From an uncultured Eubacteriales bacterium (GTDB lineage Bacteria; Bacillota; Clostridia; Oscillospirales; QAKW01): DNA of 10,522 bases. Numbering within the stretch: position 1 is the stretch's first letter; every line of letters starts with the position of its first letter. Shown one piece after another: positions 1 to 5,987 of this stretch. The notes beneath the pieces were generated by a model that was given only the letters and a program-made list of their open reading frames with translations, made no database searches and was not told the origin of the DNA. The stretch covers positions 1 through 10,522 of the forward strand of contig CAKRPM010000026.1 of assembly GCA_934378025.1 (NCBI GenBank), in the 5' to 3' direction. The position numbers and the translations under genes were made by a program.

Positions 1-458
1 GTGGTATACAGGGCAAAATCCTTCGGATTCAATCCCGCCCAGCGAATACGGCTTTCGGTAGCAACGGCGGGGAAAATCGGGTTGGTGGCCAGCGCAACAA
101 CCCACCCCTTTTGTTTTGCCAGTGCCACTGCCTCAGCAGCCTTGGGGGTAAACCCGCAAACACTTTTCGCCTTTTGAAATTCATTTTGATAAAATTCATC
201 GAACAGCGGTTTGTCCTGCAAGGCCGCTTGCCCATATTCGGCGGCAAAGCATTGCCAAAAGGCGCTTTCATTGCTTTTGGTGCTGTCGTTTTTCACCATG
301 GCGGCGGTGCCTTTCCAAATGACGGAGATCAGCTTTTCGGGCTCGTAGCCGTGCGGGGCCAGCTTTTTGGTCAACAGGGTAAAATAGGCTTCGGTAAATT
401 CCTTATTATCCATGGGCAGCAATGTGCCGTCCAAATCAAACAAGACCGTTTGAATCAT
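1..458 (-). CDS. HAD-superfamily hydrolase, N-terminal part (runs off left edge)
   Basis: This is the N-terminal 152 residues of a HAD-superfamily hydrolase, a family of mostly small-molecule phosphatases using an aspartyl-phosphate intermediate. Residues 8-13 read DLDGTL, the motif I signature with nucleophile and acid/base aspartates. Near residue 121 the strand VVALATNP carries the motif II Thr. The helical stretch between them (about 17-105) fits a C1-type cap domain. Motifs III and IV would lie beyond the edge, so the substrate cannot be judged. The ATG at 458 is preceded by AAAGGAC about 9 nt upstream, which supports this start. No promoter is visible immediately upstream, and it lies 61 nt after hppA on the same strand, so co-transcription with hppA is likely. 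The HAD assignment is firm; any more specific name would be a guess. Confidence 0.85.
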   Translation of the reverse strand, partial: MIQTVLFDLDGTLLPMDNKEFTEAYFTLLTKKLAPHGYEPEKLISVIWKGTAAMVKNDSTKSNESAFWQCFAAEYGQAALQDKPLFDEFYQNEFQKAKSVCGFTPKAAEAVALAKQKGWVVALATNPIFPAVATESRIRWAGLNPKDFALYT

Positions 459-486
459 TTTTTTATTGTCCTTTCGTATAAATTTT

Positions 487-510
487 GGGGGAGCACTTTT
501 GTGCTCCCCC
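487..510. terminator. Perfect 10-bp hairpin between hppA and the HAD gene
   Basis: GGGGGAGCAC and GTGCTCCCCC form a perfect 10-bp stem around a TTTT loop. Read on the plus strand it is followed by GATTTTTATTT, a reasonable U-rich tail. Read on the minus strand, the direction in which both flanking genes are transcribed, it is followed by AAAATTTATACG, a poor terminator tail. It may act as a partial terminator or mRNA-stabilising 3' hairpin for hppA, or stop antisense transcription coming through the HAD gene. Confidence 0.6.
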
Positions 511-519
511 GATTTTTAT

Positions 520-2619
520 TTAAAAGATGTGTACATTTACGATCAACGCCGCTACCACAATGGAAACAATGCTCAACAGTTTGATCAAAATGTTGATGGA
601 CGGGCCGCTGGTATCTTTAAACGGATCCCCCACCGTATCGCCGACGACGGCGGCTTTGTGCTCTTCGGAGCCTTTGCCGGCACCGTGGCCGCTTTCGATA
701 TATTTTTTGGCATTATCCCAGGCACCGCCCGCATTGCTCATCATGACGGCCAGGCAAAAACCGGTGACCGTTGCGCCGGCGAGCATGCCCGCGACGCCTG
801 CATAACCTAAAATCAATCCGACCACGATGGGAGACAGTACAGTGATGACCGCCGGTAAAATCATTTCATGCAAAGCGCTCTTGGTACATAGGGCAACGCA
901 CTTTTCATAATCCGGTTTGCCGGTGCCGTCCAAAAGTCCGGGAATTTCTTTAAATTGACGGCGCACTTCCAAAACAATGCTGTGCGCGCTCTTGCCGACC
1001 GAGCTCATGGTCAGCGCGGTAAATAAGAACGGCAGCATGCCGCCGATAAACAGACCGATCAAAAGATAGGGGTTGGTCAATGTCAAACTCTCTTTAACGT
1101 CGGTGCCCACCAGACTGCTGACGCGGTCGATGAACGAGGCGATCAATGCCAGTGCGGTCAGCGCCGCCGATCCGATGGCAAAGCCTTTTCCGGTTGCGGC
1201 GGTGGTGTTGCCCAGTGCGTCCAGTGCGTCCGTGCGGTTGCGAACCTCTTCGCCCAATCCGCTCATTTCCGCAATGCCGCCCGCATTATCCGCGACCGGT
1301 CCGTATGCGTCGGTCGCCAGCGAAATGCCCAGGGTGGACAGCATGGCCACGGCGCTGACGCCGATGCCGTACAATCCGGCGGAAAAACCGCTGCCGCCGA
1401 TGCCGCCGACGACTACGTAGGAGGCAATTACCGCTGCCGCAATGACCAGGATGGGCAACAGGGTGGAGCGCATACCGAGTGAAATTCCGTCAATGATAAT
1501 GGTGGCTGTGCCGGTGGTGGCGCTTTCGGAAAGTTTACGGGTGGGACGATAGCTGTCCGAGGTGTAATATTCCGTGAAAAAGCCGATCAAAACACCGGTT
1601 AGAATGCCACATACGATGGCAAAGTAAATTCTCCAGCTGGCGCCGGTCAGCAAAATAATTCCGACGGCAAAAACCAGCAATAATGCCGTGCTGATGTAGG
1701 TGCCTTTTCGCAAGGCGCCCAGCAGCTGTTTGGAAGAGGCCCCCTCTTTGGTACGAACGAAAAAGGTGCCCACAATCGAGGCGATTACGCCGAAGGCGGC
1801 AATCAAAATCGGCACTAAAATGTAGCGCGGTGCATCGCTGCCGAAGGCGGCCACCGCCAGTGCCAAGGAGGACAAAATGGAACCGACATAGCTTTCATAC
1901 AGATCGGCGCCCATACCGGCTACATCGCCGACATTATCGCCCACGTTATCGGCGATAACGGCGGGGTTGCGGGGGTCGTCCTCGGGAATGCCCGCTTCCA
2001 CTTTACCGACAAGGTCGGCGCCCACGTCTGCGGCTTTGGTAAAGATACCGCCGCCCACTCTGCCGAACAGTGCCATAGAAGAGGCACCCATGCCGAAGGT
2101 CAGCATGGCGCTTGTCAGCGCCGCGTCACTGAGCTTAAAAACATATTTCAGCAGGAAAAACCAAAAAGAAATATCAAACAGTGCCAGTCCTACAACGCAA
2201 AAGCCCATGACCGTTCCGGCGTTAAAGGCAATGCGCAGGCCGCGATTAAGACTTTCGCTGGCGCCCGCCGCGGTACGTGCGTTGGCTGCTGTGGCAATCT
2301 TCATACCGAAATAACCGCTCAGCGCTGAGAAAAAGCCGCCGGTTACAAAGGCAAACGGCGTGAATTTTGAAATCAGTTCGATTTCCCAGGGGCCGAAGGC
2401 CATGATCAGAAGACCGCAAAACACCACAGCAAAAAAGATCAACAGCGTTTTATACTGTCTGCCGAGGTATGCGCCTGCACCGGCGCGGATGGATGCGGAA
2501 ATGCTTTTCATCTTTTCATTGCCCGAACTGCTTTTCAGCACACTGCGTGCTTTAATAGCGGCAAATACAAGCGCCAATACGGCGGCTGCGGGTAACAGAA
2601 AAAATAAATTTTCCATCAT
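520..2619 (-). CDS. hppA: K+-dependent, Na+-type membrane pyrophosphatase
   Basis: This is a complete 699-residue membrane-bound pyrophosphatase, which hydrolyses PPi in the cytoplasm and pumps Na+ and/or H+ outward. The length is typical, with many hydrophobic helices. The signature block at 198-208 (DVGADLVGKVE) is followed by EDDPRNPAVIADNVGDNVGD at 213-232, and the C-terminal acidic motif GDTVGDPFKDTSGPS lies at 660-674; these supply the Mg-PPi ligands. The GNTTAATGKG segment (470-479) has Ala where K+-independent enzymes carry Lys, indicating K+ dependence. DLYES at 239-243 puts a Glu where Thermotoga-type Na+ pumps have it, whereas plant-type H+ pumps place it about one helical turn later. 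Na+ or dual Na+/H+ pumping is therefore inferred. The start is set at the ATG at 2619 because AAGGAG lies 7 nt upstream; an ATG at 2616 is equally in frame, and longer readings would overlap the promoter. Confidence 0.97.
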   Translation of the reverse strand: MMENLFFLLPAAAVLALVFAAIKARSVLKSSSGNEKMKSISASIRAGAGAYLGRQYKTLLIFFAVVFCGLLIMAFGPWEIELISKFTPFAFVTGGFFSALSGYFGMKIATAANARTAAGASESLNRGLRIAFNAGTVMGFCVVGLALFDISFWFFLLKYVFKLSDAALTSAMLTFGMGASSMALFGRVGGGIFTKAADVGADLVGKVEAGIPEDDPRNPAVIADNVGDNVGDVAGMGADLYESYVGSILSSLALAVAAFGSDAPRYILVPILIAAFGVIASIVGTFFVRTKEGASSKQLLGALRKGTYISTALLLVFAVGIILLTGASWRIYFAIVCGILTGVLIGFFTEYYTSDSYRPTRKLSESATTGTATIIIDGISLGMRSTLLPILVIAAAVIASYVVVGGIGGSGFSAGLYGIGVSAVAMLSTLGISLATDAYGPVADNAGGIAEMSGLGEEVRNRTDALDALGNTTAATGKGFAIGSAALTALALIASFIDRVSSLVGTDVKESLTLTNPYLLIGLFIGGMLPFLFTALTMSSVGKSAHSIVLEVRRQFKEIPGLLDGTGKPDYEKCVALCTKSALHEMILPAVITVLSPIVVGLILGYAGVAGMLAGATVTGFCLAVMMSNAGGAWDNAKKYIESGHGAGKGSEEHKAAVVGDTVGDPFKDTSGPSINILIKLLSIVSIVVAALIVNVHIF

Positions 2620-2626
2620 CAAGACA

Positions 2627-2632
2627 CTCCTT
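2627..2632 (-). promoter_or_regulatory. Ribosome binding site of hppA
   Basis: AAGGAG on the minus strand, 7 nt before the ATG at 2619. It rules out the longer in-frame start at 2673, which would lie upstream of the likely transcription start. Confidence 0.85.
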
Positions 2633-2663
2633 ATGTTTAATTTTGTTGACTTTTGTGTATATG

Positions 2664-2692
2664 AGTATAACATGATTTTGACTTTACGACAA
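2664..2692 (-). promoter_or_regulatory. Sigma-A promoter of hppA
   Basis: On the minus strand TTGTCG (2687-2692) and TATACT (2664-2669) are separated by exactly 17 nt. The predicted transcript starts near 2657 and has a leader of about 38 nt, too short for a riboswitch. Confidence 0.7.
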
Positions 2693-2839
2693 GGGGAAAA
2701 ACAATTTTTTTACATTTCTTTGCTGAAAACATCGTTAAAATTGTCAAAATTCGTGTACATGCACAAATATATTATGCAAATTTTGTGGTTTTCCGTCATC
2801 CGCGGCTTGGATTTTTTTTGATAAGAAAAAAATTAGCTA

Positions 2840-2868
2840 TTGCTTTTGGGAAAAAAGCGTGGTATAAT
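2840..2868 (+). promoter_or_regulatory. Sigma-A promoter of the tRNA-Val gene
   Basis: TTGCTT (2840-2845), 17 nt, and a consensus TATAAT (2863-2868) preceded by TGG, an extended -10 element. The predicted start is about 55 nt before the tRNA; the leader contains a nested CAATC/GATTG hairpin (2880-2920) that RNase P processing would remove. Confidence 0.8.
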
Positions 2869-2929
2869 ATCCAAAGTAACAATCGCTGCGCGACCGTTTT
2901 GCGGTTTTTGACAATGATTGATTTTATTC

Positions 2930-3006
2930 GGAGGCTTAGCTCAGTTGGTTAGAGCGTCTGCTTGACATGCAGGAGGTCACTGGTTCGAGCCCAGCAGTCT
3001 CCACCA
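2930..3006 (+). tRNA. tRNA-Val (anticodon GAC)
   Basis: This is a 77-nt cloverleaf. The acceptor arm GGAGGCT pairs with AGTCTCC, the D arm is GCTC/GAGC, and the anticodon stem TCTGC/GCAGG encloses the loop TTGACAT with anticodon GAC, which reads GUC and GUU valine codons. The T loop is TTCGAGC, and the CCA end is encoded after discriminator A. The outermost T-stem pair (A/C) is a mismatch, the only irregularity seen. It is transcribed alone, with its own promoter upstream and terminator directly downstream. Confidence 0.96.
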
Positions 3007-3007
3007 T

Positions 3008-3045
3008 AAAAATCCCGTTTCTTTATCGAAGCGGGATTTTTATTT
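3008..3045 (+). terminator. Rho-independent terminator of tRNA-Val
   Basis: The stem pairs 3008-3021 with 3028-3041 (AAAAATCCCG against CGGGATTTTT, extended by TTC/GAA) around a TTTATC loop and runs into TTTTTATTTAT. It begins one base after the CCA end. Confidence 0.9.
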
Positions 3046-3340
3046 ATAAAGTTACTTTTGTGGACAAAAACTATGCGAAGATTACTTTTTGGGGTAAATC
3101 ATTTTGAAAAAGGTGCGCCTTTCCTCAAAAAATGTTTTTTAGAAAGTAAAAAATCTCTGCACTTTAAAAAATCGGGCGCGCCGGAAGGGACGCGGCTGTA
3201 GGCCGGCCCACAGCCTGACCCGCTTGCCGACATCATCGCGGGGCGATCATGGTCGGCTTCGCGCTTTTTGCGAAAAAACCGTCCACCGGACTGTTTTTTT
3301 AACCGCAAAAACCCTCTCAGGGTTCGAGTCCCTTTTGATT
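3046..3340. other. Gene-free, hairpin-rich stretch between the two tRNA genes
   Basis: No credible gene was found here. The left third is AT-rich. From 3175 the sequence turns GC-rich and contains successive inverted repeats: GGCTGT/ACAGCC (3194-3215) enclosing GGCCGGCC; GCCGAC/GTCGGC (3226-3257); TTCGC/GCGAA (3258-3274); and the terminator-like hairpin at 3273-3300. Bases 3175-3194 match the 3' end of the neighbouring tRNA-Arg gene at 18 of 20 positions in the same orientation, and 3320-3334 repeat its T arm exactly in inverted orientation. It may be a small structured RNA on the plus strand, a dispersed intergenic repeat, or debris of tRNA duplication or integration. Confidence 0.5.
3273..3300. 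terminator. Bidirectional terminator-like hairpin
   Basis: AAAAAAC (3273-3279) pairs with GTTTTTT (3293-3299), and GTCC (3281-3284) with GGAC (3288-3291), around an ACC loop with one internal mismatch. Both strands therefore end in a run of six or seven T. On plus it would close a transcript covering the hairpins at 3175-3272; on minus it could act as a second stop behind tRNA-Arg. Confidence 0.55.
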
Positions 3341-3382
3341 AAAAAAATAAAACGCGGCAAATCAAACGATCTGCCGCGTTTT
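3341..3382 (-). terminator. Rho-independent terminator of tRNA-Arg
   Basis: On the minus strand AAAACGCGGCA (3372-3382) pairs with TGCCGCGTTTT (3349-3359) over a 12-nt loop, followed by ATTTTTTT. The stem begins on the last base of the encoded CCA, so transcription ends right behind the tRNA. Confidence 0.9.
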
Positions 3383-3458
3383 GGCGCGCTGGAAGGGACT
3401 CGAACCCCCGACCTACTGGTTCGTAGCCAGTCACTCTATCCAGCTGAGCTACCAGCGC
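3382..3458 (-). tRNA. tRNA-Arg (anticodon ACG)
   Basis: This is a 77-nt cloverleaf on the minus strand. The acceptor arm GCGCTGG pairs with CCAGCGC, the D arm is GCTC/GAGT, and the anticodon stem ACTGG/CCAGT encloses the loop CTACGAA with anticodon ACG. The T arm is GGGGG/CCCTT (two G-U pairs) with loop TTCGAGT, discriminator G and encoded CCA. With A at position 34 modified to inosine by the usual TadA enzyme it would read CGU, CGC and CGA. It has its own promoter and terminator. Confidence 0.96.
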
Positions 3459-3476
3459 ATGCCCTAAGGCTTAACT

Positions 3477-3505
3477 ATCATAGCACATTCTTTTTCTAAA
3501 ATCAA
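3477..3505 (-). promoter_or_regulatory. Sigma-A promoter of the tRNA-Arg gene
   Basis: On the minus strand TTGATT (3500-3505), a 17-nt spacer and TATGAT (3477-3482). It lies about 20 nt upstream of the mature tRNA 5' end and 42 nt behind the tspO stop codon, where no clear tspO terminator is visible. Confidence 0.8.
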
Positions 3506-3546
3506 GAGTTTTATGAAAAAAAGAGCATTTGTTGTAGCAAAAAGCC

Positions 3547-4026
3547 TTACAGGGCGGTACGATTTAACCAATAAATTCCGAAATTCAGATAAGCGGCAAA
3601 GGTGACCCATAAAAGATACGGCAGCATCAGCGCTCCGGCGGCCGGGGTGATTTTCCAAAAACGAACGGTCGTCCACAATACCAGCGCCCACAGCAGCATC
3701 AGCCAGATAAAGGCGACAAAATACCACTGAAAATTAAAGAAAAGCAATGGCCAAAGAAAATTGACCGCCAGTTGCCATCCGTACAGCTTTAAAGCGCCGG
3801 TCACATCGCCGTGATTCGCATGCAGCACCAAATAGGAGGCAATGCCCATTAGAATATATAAGACTGTCCAGACAATCGGAAACAAAATGCCGGGCGGGGA
3901 AAGCGGCGGCTTTTTTACGCTTTCAAAAACCGACATACTGTTTGCGGTCAGCAGTGCGGCCAGTCCGCCGACCGCCAGGGGCAGGACAAGGCAGACAATC
4001 AAACTTTTGACATTGATTTTTTTCAT
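3547..4026 (-). CDS. tspO: TspO/MBR family membrane protein
   Basis: This 159-residue protein belongs to the TspO/MBR family (bacterial relatives of the mitochondrial translocator protein), five-helix membrane proteins that bind porphyrins and related ligands. Five hydrophobic segments are visible. The loop after helix 1 has the family pattern KPPLSPPGILFPIVWTVLY (about residues 39-57), the middle part is rich in conserved Trp and Asn (WPLLFFNFQWY), and the last helix contains LPYLLWVTFAAYLN, matching the ligand-binding consensus region. The ATG at 4026 is chosen because GAGGT lies about 7 nt upstream; a start 12 nt further up is possible but has no ribosome site. Its biological role in this organism is not evident from the neighbours, two tRNAs and a divergent hydrolase. 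Confidence 0.93.
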   Translation of the reverse strand: MKKINVKSLIVCLVLPLAVGGLAALLTANSMSVFESVKKPPLSPPGILFPIVWTVLYILMGIASYLVLHANHGDVTGALKLYGWQLAVNFLWPLLFFNFQWYFVAFIWLMLLWALVLWTTVRFWKITPAAGALMLPYLLWVTFAAYLNFGIYWLNRTAL

Positions 4027-4043
4027 AATCGACCTCATTTCAT

Positions 4044-4063
4044 GCCGATAAAGAAAAATCGGC
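4044..4063 (-). promoter_or_regulatory. Small hairpin in the tspO leader
   Basis: GCCGAT and ATCGGC pair around an 8-nt loop just upstream of the tspO ribosome site. A TATAAT box lies farther upstream on the minus strand (about 4076-4083), but no good -35 partner was found, so the promoter assignment is weak. Confidence 0.35.
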
Positions 4064-4201
4064 GCATTGATCGATAATATTATATACCGAGCGCCTCTTT
4101 TTTAGACCTTTTTTGAAAAAAATGAAATCCCGCGGTGTCCGAAGAATATATTTAGATACAACGAAAAAAAGACTATGCTTTTTGCGACATTGGGGGAAAA
4201 C

Positions 4202-4813
4202 ATGAAAAACATACTGATATCTGTTTCGAAAAATGCAGACGCCAGAGCCTATTTGCGAGCGGTGGCGGAGGCGGGCGGACAGGGCTATGCCGTGTATGCA
4301 CCCAAAGATTGCTTAGAGGCGGACGGCGTGATTTTGGCAGGCGGCATGGACGTGGCGCCGTTCTTTTACGGTCGGCCGAATAACGGCAGTCAGGGCATTG
4401 ATTTGGTACGGGATCGCGCAGAGTTTCATTGCTTGGAGCAATGCGCCGCCACTCAAAAGCCGGTGTTGGGAATATGCCGAGGGGTACAGGTGCTGAATGT
4501 TTTTTGGGGCGGAACATTGATCCAGCATCTGAGAAATGCACGATTGCATGAGGCCAAAAACGGCGTGCCGGTTGAGCATGTGTTGGATGGCAAGGGGATG
4601 CTGGCGTCGTTGTACGGTCGGCGGTTTGTGACCAACAGCGCGCATCATCAGGCGGTGGATAAACCGGCCAAAAATTTGCAGGTGATTGCCCGATGCGGGC
4701 GGGTGATCGAGGCGGTGCAGCATATCAATCTGCCGATGATCGGGGTGCAGTTTCATCCGGAACTGATGTCGGACGGAGATAAGCTGATCGCGGCATGGTT
4801 GGAAAAATGTTGA
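4202..4813 (+). CDS. Short class I glutamine amidotransferase-like hydrolase (peptidase C26 / PuuD-like)
   Basis: This 203-residue protein belongs to the gamma-glutamyl-gamma-aminobutyrate hydrolase (C26) family, cytoplasmic amidases with a Cys-His-Glu triad that release glutamate from gamma-glutamyl amides. Visible landmarks are ILAGGMDVAPFFYG (44-57), the nucleophile elbow GICRGVQ with Cys92, SAHHQAVD (146-153), and FHPE with His185 and Glu187. All catalytic positions are intact. It is shorter than most family members (usually about 230-250) mainly at the N terminus, where the first strand-helix unit is compressed, so its substrate may differ. The ATG at 4202 follows GGGGGAAAAC; a start 27 nt earlier is in frame but lacks a ribosome site. 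It stands alone, divergent from tspO, with only a weak promoter candidate near 4152-4178. Confidence 0.85.
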   Translation: MKNILISVSKNADARAYLRAVAEAGGQGYAVYAPKDCLEADGVILAGGMDVAPFFYGRPNNGSQGIDLVRDRAEFHCLEQCAATQKPVLGICRGVQVLNVFWGGTLIQHLRNARLHEAKNGVPVEHVLDGKGMLASLYGRRFVTNSAHHQAVDKPAKNLQVIARCGRVIEAVQHINLPMIGVQFHPELMSDGDKLIAAWLEKC

Positions 4814-4820
4814 TTTGTTA

Positions 4821-4849
4821 ATGACTTATTCATTTTTATGGGGTATAAT
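4821..4849 (+). promoter_or_regulatory. Possible sigma-A promoter reading into the gene-free region
   Basis: ATGACT (4821-4826), a 17-nt spacer and consensus TATAAT (4844-4849). The 15 bases from 4842 are identical to the tRNA-Val promoter region at 2861-2875. The predicted start is near 4856, inside the palindrome loop. Confidence 0.5.
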
Positions 4850-4870
4850 ATCCAAAAATGGATATTATAC
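4843..4870. repeat. Perfect 11-bp inverted repeat with a TATAAT box in each arm
   Basis: GTATAATATCC (4843-4853) and GGATATTATAC (4860-4870) are perfect complements around AAAAAT. Each arm carries a consensus -10 box, one per strand. It could be a regulator binding site, a promoter overlap, or an RNA hairpin behind the hydrolase gene; no U-rich tail supports a terminator. Confidence 0.75.
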
Positions 4871-5103
4871 ATTTAATTGCCCTTTTTCTCGCCCGCAGAA
4901 CGGGCAACCGAAAAAGACGGCAAATTCCGCCGCAGCGCAGGGGTGCGTTGGCGGAATAGCCCCAAAAGGGTTTGCACAGCAATTCTTTGCGGTTGTCGCT
5001 GCCCAAACTGCGGGCCGCCAAAGCGCTGCCCGAACGTCTTGGCGTGCGGCATGAGCGTTTGGATGCAAAATTTGTTTTACAACATCGGATTGCCCTGCGG
5101 CAC

Positions 5104-5132
5104 TTGCGTTTTGCTGCGCTGTTTGGTATGAT
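5104..5132 (+). promoter_or_regulatory. Probable sigma-A promoter of the DUF5685 operon
   Basis: TTGCGT (5104-5109), 17 nt, and TATGAT (5127-5132) preceded by TGG (extended -10). The predicted start is near 5139, giving a leader of about 27 nt. Confidence 0.55.
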
Positions 5133-5165
5133 TACAAAGAAAGAATAAAAGAGGGGCGTGGGGGC

Positions 5166-5987
5166 GTGTTTGGCTACATCGTATGCGATCGGGCGCAATT
5201 GTCCGAGGATGATCGGGCGCGGTATCGCGCGGTATATTGCGGGCTGTGCAGTACTTTGGCCGATCAATACGGTCGGTCGGCACAGGCGGCACTGAACTAT
5301 GATATGACTTTTTTGGCGGTGCTGCTCGGCGCGCTTTACGAGCCGGAGGAGCAGGTGCTTTTGGCACGTTGTTTGCCGCATCCGCTTCACCGTCAGAACA
5401 AAGTTAAAAACAGCGTTATCGAATACTGTGCGGATATGACGGTCATACTGGCCTACTACAATGCGCTGGACAACTGGCAGGATGACCGCAGCGTGCCGTC
5501 AAGACTGTATGCCGCCCGATTGGAAAAGGCCGTGCGGCGCGTTCGCGAACGTTATCCCGAAAAAAGCGCTGTGATTCGAAATCGGCTGGATGAGCTGGCC
5601 CGTATCGAAAAGGCAAAAGAAAAGAATTTGGATGCGGCGGCAGGTTGCTTCGGCGCTCTGCTCGGTGAAGTTTTTTGCATGCGGCAGGATCATTGGGCGG
5701 AAAGCTTGTATCATCTGGGCGATCAATTGGGACGATTTATCTATTTTATGGACGCGTATGAGGACGCGGAAAAGGACGCGCGCCGCAATCGGTACAATCC
5801 GCTTTTGCAGCTGCGGGGACAGGCTGATTATGAGCAGACGGTAAAGCAAATTTTAACGTCGTATCTGGCAGCGGCCGCCGCGGCCTTTGAGGGATTGCCC
5901 ATTGTGCGGGACGCTCGGATTTTGCGAAATATTCTGTATGCGGGCGCATGGAGTAAATATATGATTTTACAGGAGAAAAAGAAATGA
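5166..5987 (+). CDS. DUF5685 family protein
   Basis: This 273-residue soluble, largely helical protein is recognised as DUF5685 by its N terminus MFGYIVCDRA and the following YCGLC and NYDMTFLAVLL segments. Its function is not established. Visible features are a CxxC pair (Cys25, Cys28), Cys69 followed by His72, and two acidic motifs, DNWQDD (102-107) and DAYED plus Asp204 (196-204), each at a predicted helix end. The second sits in the context YHLGDQLGRFIYFMDAYED, which resembles the second Asp-rich motif of squalene/phytoene-synthase-type enzymes; that resemblance is inference. Translation starts at GTG 5166, nine bases after GAGGGG, because this gives the conserved MFGY start. It is the first gene of a four-gene operon and overlaps the J-domain gene by ATGA. 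Confidence 0.85.
   Translation: MFGYIVCDRAQLSEDDRARYRAVYCGLCSTLADQYGRSAQAALNYDMTFLAVLLGALYEPEEQVLLARCLPHPLHRQNKVKNSVIEYCADMTVILAYYNALDNWQDDRSVPSRLYAARLEKAVRRVRERYPEKSAVIRNRLDELARIEKAKEKNLDAAAGCFGALLGEVFCMRQDHWAESLYHLGDQLGRFIYFMDAYEDAEKDARRNRYNPLLQLRGQADYEQTVKQILTSYLAAAAAAFEGLPIVRDARILRNILYAGAWSKYMILQEKKK

Larger units (their letters stand above)
4814..5103. other. Gene-free region with palindrome and stable hairpins
   Basis: No credible gene was found on either strand: the open frames are short, in poor context and interrupted. After the palindrome at 4843-4870 comes a hairpin with outer stem CTTTTTC/GAAAAAG (4882-4888 with 4910-4916) and inner stem GCCCG/CGGGC. A second has TTCCGCC/GGCGGAA (4925-4931 with 4950-4956) and inner CGCA/TGCG. 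Weaker pairing continues to about 5030. A promoter-like element points into the region from 4821-4849, but no terminator with a U tract was found. It could be an untranslated or noncoding RNA, or a dispersed intergenic repeat. I do not recognise a known RNA family in it. Confidence 0.45.

Noticed and set aside
1073..2314. Open frames antisense to hppA
   Set aside because: They mirror the codon pattern of a real, full-length membrane protein and have no start signals.
2620..2660. Riboswitch in the hppA leader
   Set aside because: The leader from the predicted start is only about 38 nt and shows no structure.
2795..2819. Terminator-like ATCC/GGAT hairpin followed by eight T
   Set aside because: The stem is only 4 bp and no plus-strand gene precedes it.
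3099..3308. Minus-strand open frame of 69 codons in the tRNA spacer
   Set aside because: It crosses several hairpins and a terminator-like element, has no good ribosome site and an unlikely composition.
3224..3499. Plus-strand open frame containing EGTRTPDLLVRSQ
   Set aside because: This is the familiar translation of the antisense strand of a tRNA gene (here tRNA-Arg), not a protein.
4815..5390. Several short frames on both strands, some rich in Cys and Arg, including a CPFCG motif
   Set aside because: They overlap hairpins, run into the DUF5685 gene antisense, lack ribosome sites and have no recognisable family pattern; the CPFCG motif occurs in a single short frame only.
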